From Spirochaetia bacterium (GTDB lineage Bacteria; Spirochaetota; Leptospiria; Leptospirales; Leptonemataceae), in assembly GCA_009885105.1 (NCBI GenBank), contig VFLI01000063.1:22952-86951 (forward strand): a stretch of DNA of 64,000 bases, given 5' to 3'. The notes under the pieces were generated by a model. It had not been told where the DNA came from, did not search any database, and saw nothing but the letters and a program-made list of their open reading frames with translations. Shown piece after piece: positions 59,005 to 64,000 of the stretch. A program made the position numbers and the translations under genes. How positions within the stretch are numbered: position 1 is the stretch's first letter; every line of letters starts with the position of its first letter.

Positions 59005-60591
59005 TTATTCCCTGTCATTTTCAGTATTTGGTTCCCCTGCCGGCGGCGGATTTACCGGAGCCGGAAAGCGCCGACGAAAATTAACATTTGAAAAAGCAGG
59101 CGATTCACGATATCTGCTTCTATCGGCAAGAAAATTCGGAATTGCTCTTTGTAAAAGACAATCATTAAAACCGACCTCCGTATAGGCGGCGCAGCCGGGG
59201 AACATCTTTTCCCTGGCAGCCCGTCTCGGCTGACCGCCGCCCGTCCCGTCCCCGGCGTCGATTGCCAGGTTCTTTCCGAGAGCTGCTTCATAATTGTGAG
59301 ACAGTTCGTGTAGAAACATTTTGAAAGCAAGCTGGTCCGTCGAAATATGCGCGAAACCACGTCTGATGATCTGGCCGCCGATCACAGGGAAATCCCGCTG
59401 GCTCCCGTTGGATGTTGTGGCTATACCGTCTTCTCCATTCCAGATCAGAGCAAAAGTATCATAATTTCTGTAGTTGTTGTAAAAAAAATCCGCCTGTGAT
59501 GGATTCAGCGCGTCGGGATCAACAGAGCGGACCTCGATCCGCCGAATATGAAGACTTCTGCTCCAACGTTTATGGAATCCTGTGACTGCGCTGTTGATTT
59601 CAATGAAATCCACCTCAACACCGAGCCGGCCCTGACTCATCGCTTCCCAGTGCCGCGCCAGGGAACGGGCGATCCATTTCGCCTTTTCCCTGTGACGCGC
59701 CGTCAATTCACGCTTTCCGGAAACTCGCGTGCCGTCAAGCGACACAAAGTCAACATCTGTTCGGGCAATAAAGAGAACGGCGATACTGTAAACATAATCC
59801 GGTTTGATATCGCCGAGCGCCTGACGCCGACGAACAAGCTCCATCTCCAGCTGAAGCTCATAATCCGCACTGCGCTCCATCGCCGTCGGATCCCAGGAAG
59901 CAATAGCAGATGCCAGCTGAAAATACCGCAATGCTTCGGCGTAATGTCCCTCCCCAAAATTATAATGAGCGACTGCGAAGGCGGCAGGAAGCCCCGCACG
60001 CCCGATATTCGAATCACGAATATCCGGGTATTGCAGGCGGATTCTTTCGACCAGCTGCACAGATTCAGAGAATCGTTCCAGATCCCTGAACACGATGGCG
60101 AGAAAACCGACTGCAATTCCAATATCTTTTTTGAGATCCGGCCGTTCCCCGGGATTCGCTTTCCTCAGTTTTTCTTCCACCTTCGCAATTCCATTGAGAA
60201 GAATTTCGACTGCCTCCTGACCGCGGCCAAGGCGATGCAGAGCCAGTCCCTTCTGGCGAACCACAGAATCCCTGTCATAACCGAGAGAAATAGCAAGGTT
60301 GAGACAGGCGACAGCTTCTTCATATTTTTCAGAGTGCCATAGTAGAAACTGCCCCAGCGCCGCTGCATAACGTCCTTCCTGCGGCGCTGCCGCCATGGCT
60401 TTTCGAAACGCATCCTGGGCTTCCAGAAACCTCTTTTTTTCGAGAAACTGGTTCGCCTGCCGGTAAAATGATTCTGCTTCCCTGCCGTCTCTCACCGTTT
60501 GTGCTGCGGGCCTGTCTTCATTGAAAAACGAGGCTGGTAGAATCGAGCAAAAAACGAATACATTCAAAAATTTTATGAATCTTTTATTCAT
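59005..60591 (-). CDS. Exported TPR protein with HELSH metallopeptidase motif
   Basis: 528 residues from ATG 60589-60591. A signal peptide (FLNVFVFCSILPASFF) is followed by TPR-like helical repeats at about 38-130 and 160-235 (AESFYRQANQFLEKKRFLEA, YAAALGQFLLWHSEKYEEAV, AVAHYNFGEGHYAEALRYF). A C-terminal domain carries H428-E-L-S-H432 (FKMFLHELSHNYEA), a zincin HExxH motif; the third ligand is not obvious. The tail (RFPAPVNPPPAGEPNTENDRE) is disordered. Likely a periplasmic or secreted zinc peptidase using TPRs to bind partners. Divergent from the 60692 gene. Confidence 0.75.
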   Translation of the reverse strand: MNKRFIKFLNVFVFCSILPASFFNEDRPAAQTVRDGREAESFYRQANQFLEKKRFLEAQDAFRKAMAAAPQEGRYAAALGQFLLWHSEKYEEAVACLNLAISLGYDRDSVVRQKGLALHRLGRGQEAVEILLNGIAKVEEKLRKANPGERPDLKKDIGIAVGFLAIVFRDLERFSESVQLVERIRLQYPDIRDSNIGRAGLPAAFAVAHYNFGEGHYAEALRYFQLASAIASWDPTAMERSADYELQLEMELVRRRQALGDIKPDYVYSIAVLFIARTDVDFVSLDGTRVSGKRELTARHREKAKWIARSLARHWEAMSQGRLGVEVDFIEINSAVTGFHKRWSRSLHIRRIEVRSVDPDALNPSQADFFYNNYRNYDTFALIWNGEDGIATTSNGSQRDFPVIGGQIIRRGFAHISTDQLAFKMFLHELSHNYEAALGKNLAIDAGDGTGGGQPRRAAREKMFPGCAAYTEVGFNDCLLQRAIPNFLADRSRYRESPAFSNVNFRRRFPAPVNPPPAGEPNTENDRE

Positions 60592-60691
60592 CGCCCGCCT
60601 GCCGATCCGTGAATGGAAGCAAGTTCTGATCATCCAGTCAATCACAAAACATGATTGTCTTCCGACCTTATGCTTACCATACTGATCTTTG

Positions 60692-63070
60692 ATGGGACTA
60701 ATCGAATCATTGCTCAAAGACACAGAATCGGGAATCAAAACCGATTCGGACGGACGCCGTTATTTCAGACAGCGTCATGTGGAATTTGAAACCATCTCGA
60801 TCGCAGACAGCGAGCTCAACGAAAAAGGCTGGCTCGGATTCGAAGAAGAACTTACGACTCCGGACTGGGAGAACTTCCCGTCCCACAGAGACCTGCGCGC
60901 GTACGCAGCAGGCGCCTCGGAGCGATATCTGGCCTTCTGGTACCGCGTCTTCGATGTGGCGTGTGCCCGCGCTCTGTGCGGTCGTGATACAAAAATATTC
61001 CAGAAAGATTTTTTCTTGCCCTCAACTCTTTTCGACATCGGGATCCCGGACGATCAGCGTCTGAGTTCCGTGCACCCTGCACTGCATGAAAAAATAAAAA
61101 AAGAATATAATTTATCCTATATTAATGAAACTGACTTCAGAATATTCTATCTCTCCAACTATCTGGCCGGATTGACAGCGGACATCAATGAAATCCTGCA
61201 GCCGTACAATGATTTATGGAATCTGAAAAATGAACGTCTGAATCTTATGCATGAGCCTGACCTGATTTTCAAAAATTTGACGGCCCCTCTGGAAGCTCCG
61301 GCTGCCGGCGGCAGCGCCATGGACAAAATCATCGAACATGTAGAACGTTCTGCTCTCGCCTCAATGGACAGAATCATCGCCGATAAAAAAGAGAAATCGC
61401 TGGAATCGGACAGTGTTCGAAATCTGGTGCACATGCGTCGGGCCGGCGCTCTGAACAGCCTGAACGAAAGACAGCTGGAAGAGATCATGCAGTGCGGAGA
61501 CATTTCTCTTCACGGGGATATCAGGCGTCTGTACGACGCCGTTCATCTTCCTGCATTTCTCCACAGACAGACTCGGACGGCGGCCAGCATGTCGGGAGCC
61601 GCTTTTCGAATTGAACTGAGGCTGAGCCGTCTGCGCTGGCTCAGGCGGGAGTTCGGGCGCGAAGTCAAAGCGGAAGCTCTGGAAAGCAGGCTTCAATTCT
61701 ACAGAGAGAATTTTCAAAAAAAGATGACTTCTCTGTCGGAACCAGGTATGCGCGATTCGGGCGTCATGAATCTTCTGGATGTTCTGGAATCACTGCGCGA
61801 TCCGTCCGTATCGGCAGACAGCCTGAAAGACACGGCGCTGGAAAACTATTTTTTCCTCAAACGGCTGGAAGAGCTGGAAAAGAAAATTTTGGATTTTTAT
61901 AATCATTACACATCGCCCATTAAAAAAGAAATATCAACCGATGAATCGGTAGAGAACAAAATTGATGAACAGACATCGGCTTCCGATGTTTCAATGCCTG
62001 GTGAAACTGCGCTTCTAAAATCTGCCGATCGGTACATCGGTCTGGAAAAACTCGAGATTCCCGCAGAAATTGAAATTGGCAATCCGTTCCACGAGCATAT
62101 TGTTCTGTCGCTTGCCAGAAATCTCATCCTGAAAAGACTGCGGCCGGTCCGGATGAGCGCCAGTTACTACACTCTCGTGCCCGGCAGCAGGCACGGCGCC
62201 ATGACGCTCAATCCGGTGATGAAACTCTGGAAAGAAAGGCCGAATCTGGAAACCGGGCTGCCCCGCATCGCTTCGCTTGAAATCAACACGCGCCAGACCG
62301 CGGAATGCCTGCTTCGTCTGGCCTTAGCCGCCGATTCCTCCCTGGCAGAAAGATTTGTGAAGCGCGGAGCCATTGCAGGATTGAACCGCAGACGCGAAGA
62401 TATTTCGGCATTGTCGGTTTTTCTTCTTCCAGGATCCTGCTATCCGCTGCGAGAAATTAACCGGGCCGATTTTCCGGAATTTCGCGGCCGCGTAATCGGC
62501 GAAAGCCGGACGCCGTCAGAACTGGGGGTGGAGCCTCAAGAAGACGCAGTGCTCACCGGAGGATGGTATCAGAAGAACAATCATTCGCTGTACTACCCGG
62601 TCGGCGGCGACAACGGTATGCTCCTTCGTCTTATCTGGACTTCCGGCAGAGCGAACGGACCGCCGGCTTTTTTTTTCGCTCTGGGGCAGTTTGTTCATGA
62701 CTGCCTGGCCGACAGCCTGGTCTACTATCGAATCGGAGAGCGAACCTTCCGTGAATGCGTCGAAGATTACTACCGGATCGAAGATCGCATCCGAAAAAAC
62801 CGTGACGAGACAACAGGCCGCCGCCGGCTCGACAATTCCCGTCCCGGGGTGCGTTTCATGTTTGCGGTCAACTATTCCAGGCTTATGATGGAGATACTCA
62901 CCGGTTCCGTGCAGAGTCAGTTTCGTCATCCGCTGACAGAAATCTGGATGATGCGGCATCTGGGACTGCCGATTCTTTCCAGAGCTGACCGGGCGGTTTT
63001 GAAGAATATTCGATCGAAGACCCGCAGTATAATAATTGAATACGATGGTCATCCGGCGCTGCGGGATTAA
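60692..63070 (+). CDS. Large protein of unknown function
   Basis: 792 residues from ATG 60692. Mostly alpha-helical and charged, with no signal peptide or membrane segment. Noteworthy parts: FPSHRDLRAYAAGASERYLAFWYRVF near 55-85, a helical middle rich in Leu/Arg/Glu (RIELRLSRLRWLRREFGREV near 310), an acidic low-complexity hinge (EISTDESVENKIDEQTSASD near 420), and a C-terminal region with GGWYQKNNHSLYYPVGGDNG and RTFRECVEDYYRIEDRIR. I do not recognise the family. Probably cytoplasmic. Confidence 0.7.
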   Translation: MGLIESLLKDTESGIKTDSDGRRYFRQRHVEFETISIADSELNEKGWLGFEEELTTPDWENFPSHRDLRAYAAGASERYLAFWYRVFDVACARALCGRDTKIFQKDFFLPSTLFDIGIPDDQRLSSVHPALHEKIKKEYNLSYINETDFRIFYLSNYLAGLTADINEILQPYNDLWNLKNERLNLMHEPDLIFKNLTAPLEAPAAGGSAMDKIIEHVERSALASMDRIIADKKEKSLESDSVRNLVHMRRAGALNSLNERQLEEIMQCGDISLHGDIRRLYDAVHLPAFLHRQTRTAASMSGAAFRIELRLSRLRWLRREFGREVKAEALESRLQFYRENFQKKMTSLSEPGMRDSGVMNLLDVLESLRDPSVSADSLKDTALENYFFLKRLEELEKKILDFYNHYTSPIKKEISTDESVENKIDEQTSASDVSMPGETALLKSADRYIGLEKLEIPAEIEIGNPFHEHIVLSLARNLILKRLRPVRMSASYYTLVPGSRHGAMTLNPVMKLWKERPNLETGLPRIASLEINTRQTAECLLRLALAADSSLAERFVKRGAIAGLNRRREDISALSVFLLPGSCYPLREINRADFPEFRGRVIGESRTPSELGVEPQEDAVLTGGWYQKNNHSLYYPVGGDNGMLLRLIWTSGRANGPPAFFFALGQFVHDCLADSLVYYRIGERTFRECVEDYYRIEDRIRKNRDETTGRRRLDNSRPGVRFMFAVNYSRLMMEILTGSVQSQFRHPLTEIWMMRHLGLPILSRADRAVLKNIRSKTRSIIIEYDGHPALRD

Positions 63071-63209
63071 TGTCACATGGTTTTGTTCAACCGGCCAAAC
63101 AGAAGACGTACAGAGCCGAACGCTTTTTTTTCCTGCTTTACATCCACAGCCAGTCCGGCTTATTTTGGATACACCGGCATCTTTTCTAAGCCGGCCGGCG
63201 GATATAAAA

Positions 63210-63833
63210 ATGAAGAAATTCAATGATCTATTCCAGAAGAAACTTCTTGATGCTGTGGAAAAAATTGAGAGCCGATCCCATGCGGAGATTATCGTCGCCA
63301 TTGCCCCCCGTAGCGCTCCCTACCAATATGTGAACCTCTGGGCCGGGGCAATACTAACATTTGCTGTATTTTCTTTTCTAATGTTTGCTCCGATCGATTT
63401 CGGCACCCTGTATATATATGCGGGCACACTGTACGCCTTCGCGGCGGGTTACCTTGCCATGTCTGGAATTCCCGCGCTCAAGCGGGCCATAATCGGGCAG
63501 AAAAAATTGACGGACCAGGTGGAACTCAAAGCACGCGCATTTTTTCAGAAGGCCGGAATAAACGAAACCGGAGACAGAATCGGAATATTGATTTATTTTT
63601 CTTTTTATGAAAAGCAGGTTCTGATCCTGCCGGACCGCGGCGCGAAGAAAAGTATTCCGCCGGAAGAGCTGGAAAAACTTCACTCGGAATTTTTGAAAGT
63701 TTTTTCTGCGCGGCATTCCTCCATTGCAATCATTGAATCGCTGGAAGAATCAGCCGGATTCTTTGGAAAATTTATCCCGCGCACCAATGATGATATGAAC
63801 GAGCTTCCGGACACTCTGAGGATAATGCCATGA
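63210..63833 (+). CDS. TPM-domain membrane protein
   Basis: 207 residues from ATG 63210. LLDAVEKIESRSHAEIIVAIAPRSAPY at the start, two central membrane segments (LWAGAILTFAVFSFLMFAPI, LYIYAGTLYAFAAGYLAM), then RTGIL-type TPM strands (GDRIGILIYFSFYEKQVLILPDRG). TPM domains occur in photosystem-repair and membrane-quality proteins. Its ATGA overlap with the next gene indicates coupling; the two are often found as a pair. Confidence 0.82.
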   Translation: MKKFNDLFQKKLLDAVEKIESRSHAEIIVAIAPRSAPYQYVNLWAGAILTFAVFSFLMFAPIDFGTLYIYAGTLYAFAAGYLAMSGIPALKRAIIGQKKLTDQVELKARAFFQKAGINETGDRIGILIYFSFYEKQVLILPDRGAKKSIPPEELEKLHSEFLKVFSARHSSIAIIESLEESAGFFGKFIPRTNDDMNELPDTLRIMP

Positions 63834-64000
63834 AAAATCTGCGAAATCTTCTCATTCGGCTGGCTTCTATAGTTCTACCTGTTTTCTTCAGACCGAGAAT
63901 CATTCTTTTTCTGGCGGCGGCAATTGCCCTGGCTGCCGGCCTTGACGCAAGGCCGGGCGGCGGTCATTCTTACTCCGGCGGCGGAGGGGGCGGCGGCGGA
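63830..64000 (+). CDS. Membrane protein with Gly-rich segment, Tim44/TPM-linked (truncated by window end)
   Basis: 57 readable codons from ATG 63830: a hydrophobic segment (PRIILFLAAAIALAAGL) then RPGGGHSYSGGGGGG running off the window. The Gly-rich start after a signal-like helix is typical of TPM/Tim44-domain membrane proteins paired with TPM genes. Confidence 0.6.
   Translation, partial: MKNLRNLLIRLASIVLPVFFRPRIILFLAAAIALAAGLDARPGGGHSYSGGGGGGGG

Noticed and set aside
1..64000. CRISPR arrays, tRNA or rRNA genes, prophage or transposase genes
   Set aside because: No direct-repeat/spacer pattern, no tRNA-like GGTTCGAATCC with cloverleaf, and no integrase or transposase motif was seen on either strand by eye; a dedicated tRNA scan would be needed to exclude them fully.

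Overview
The window is a chromosomal piece of a Gram-negative (diderm) bacterium, most likely a spirochaete of the Leptospirales. The reasons are indirect: many lipoproteins with the relaxed signal sequences seen in spirochaetes, two tandem outer-membrane barrels that look like the leptospiral LA_2444/LA_4059 type, a broken copy of a coiled-coil/membrane family I know from Leptospira (LA_3696 type), Lcl/DUF1566 lipoproteins, and a KorAB plus CtaA core. Base composition looks balanced rather than AT-rich, so a Leptonema/Turneriella-like lineage fits better than a pathogenic Leptospira. No tRNA, rRNA, CRISPR array, transposase or phage gene was seen.

Layout. 1-3473 (-): four-gene lipid/ketide operon (TTG-start KAS III, second KAS III, SDR, truncated AMP-ligase). 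3503-12120: lipoprotein, ClpX-like ATPase, lipoprotein hydrolase, AlgI-type MBOAT O-acyltransferase with SGNH partner, SH3-like protein, secreted lipase with a clear terminator. 12277-18407: SDR, then NnrS-like protein, heme A synthase and 2-oxoacid:ferredoxin oxidoreductase KorAB. 18669-24941: SpeD behind a strong 5' hairpin, SET-domain protein, compact UvrD-like helicase divergent from a tail-less SSB, a two-domain radical SAM protein and uracil phosphoribosyltransferase. 25155-36982 (-): surface cluster of PLD-like and lamin-tail-domain (LTD) lipoproteins with an outer-membrane barrel, plus a frameshifted coiled-coil gene. 37169-39828 (-): cytidine deaminase, purine nucleoside phosphorylase and a phosphohexomutase-family enzyme. 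40000-44095 (-): a trimeric microcompartment shell protein behind three envelope genes. 44232-50948: tandem duplicated secreted hydrolases, a Cys/Met PLP enzyme, an Lcl lipoprotein and two tandem barrels. 51228-56443 (+): nine-gene bacterial microcompartment (BMC) operon. 56481-64000: VOC protein, small secreted protein, SDR, HpcH/HpaI aldolase, TPR-metallopeptidase, an unrecognised 792-residue protein, TPM protein and a truncated glycine-rich membrane protein.

The most interesting system is the BMC. Its operon encodes one hexameric (BMC-H) and four pentameric (BMC-P) shell proteins, a PduP-like CoA-acylating aldehyde dehydrogenase, an RpiB-like isomerase, a deoxyribose-phosphate aldolase and a complete triosephosphate isomerase. 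The dehydrogenase, RpiB and DeoC carry N-terminal amphipathic helices that look like encapsulation peptides. The double BMC-T shell gene lies about 11 kb away, beside nucleoside-salvage genes. Together they suggest a sugar-phosphate-utilising compartment fed by (deoxy)nucleosides: PNP and a mutase would give deoxyribose-5-phosphate, DeoC would split it to acetaldehyde and glyceraldehyde-3-phosphate, the dehydrogenase would make acetyl-CoA, and TPI would pull the triose away. DeoC also has a six-cysteine linker, and RpiB has Asp where the usual catalytic Cys sits.

A second recurring theme is a family of short palindromic 'CACGCAGAGACGCAGAG' repeats between genes. One copy has apparently become the lipoprotein signal peptide of the 29912-31378 gene.
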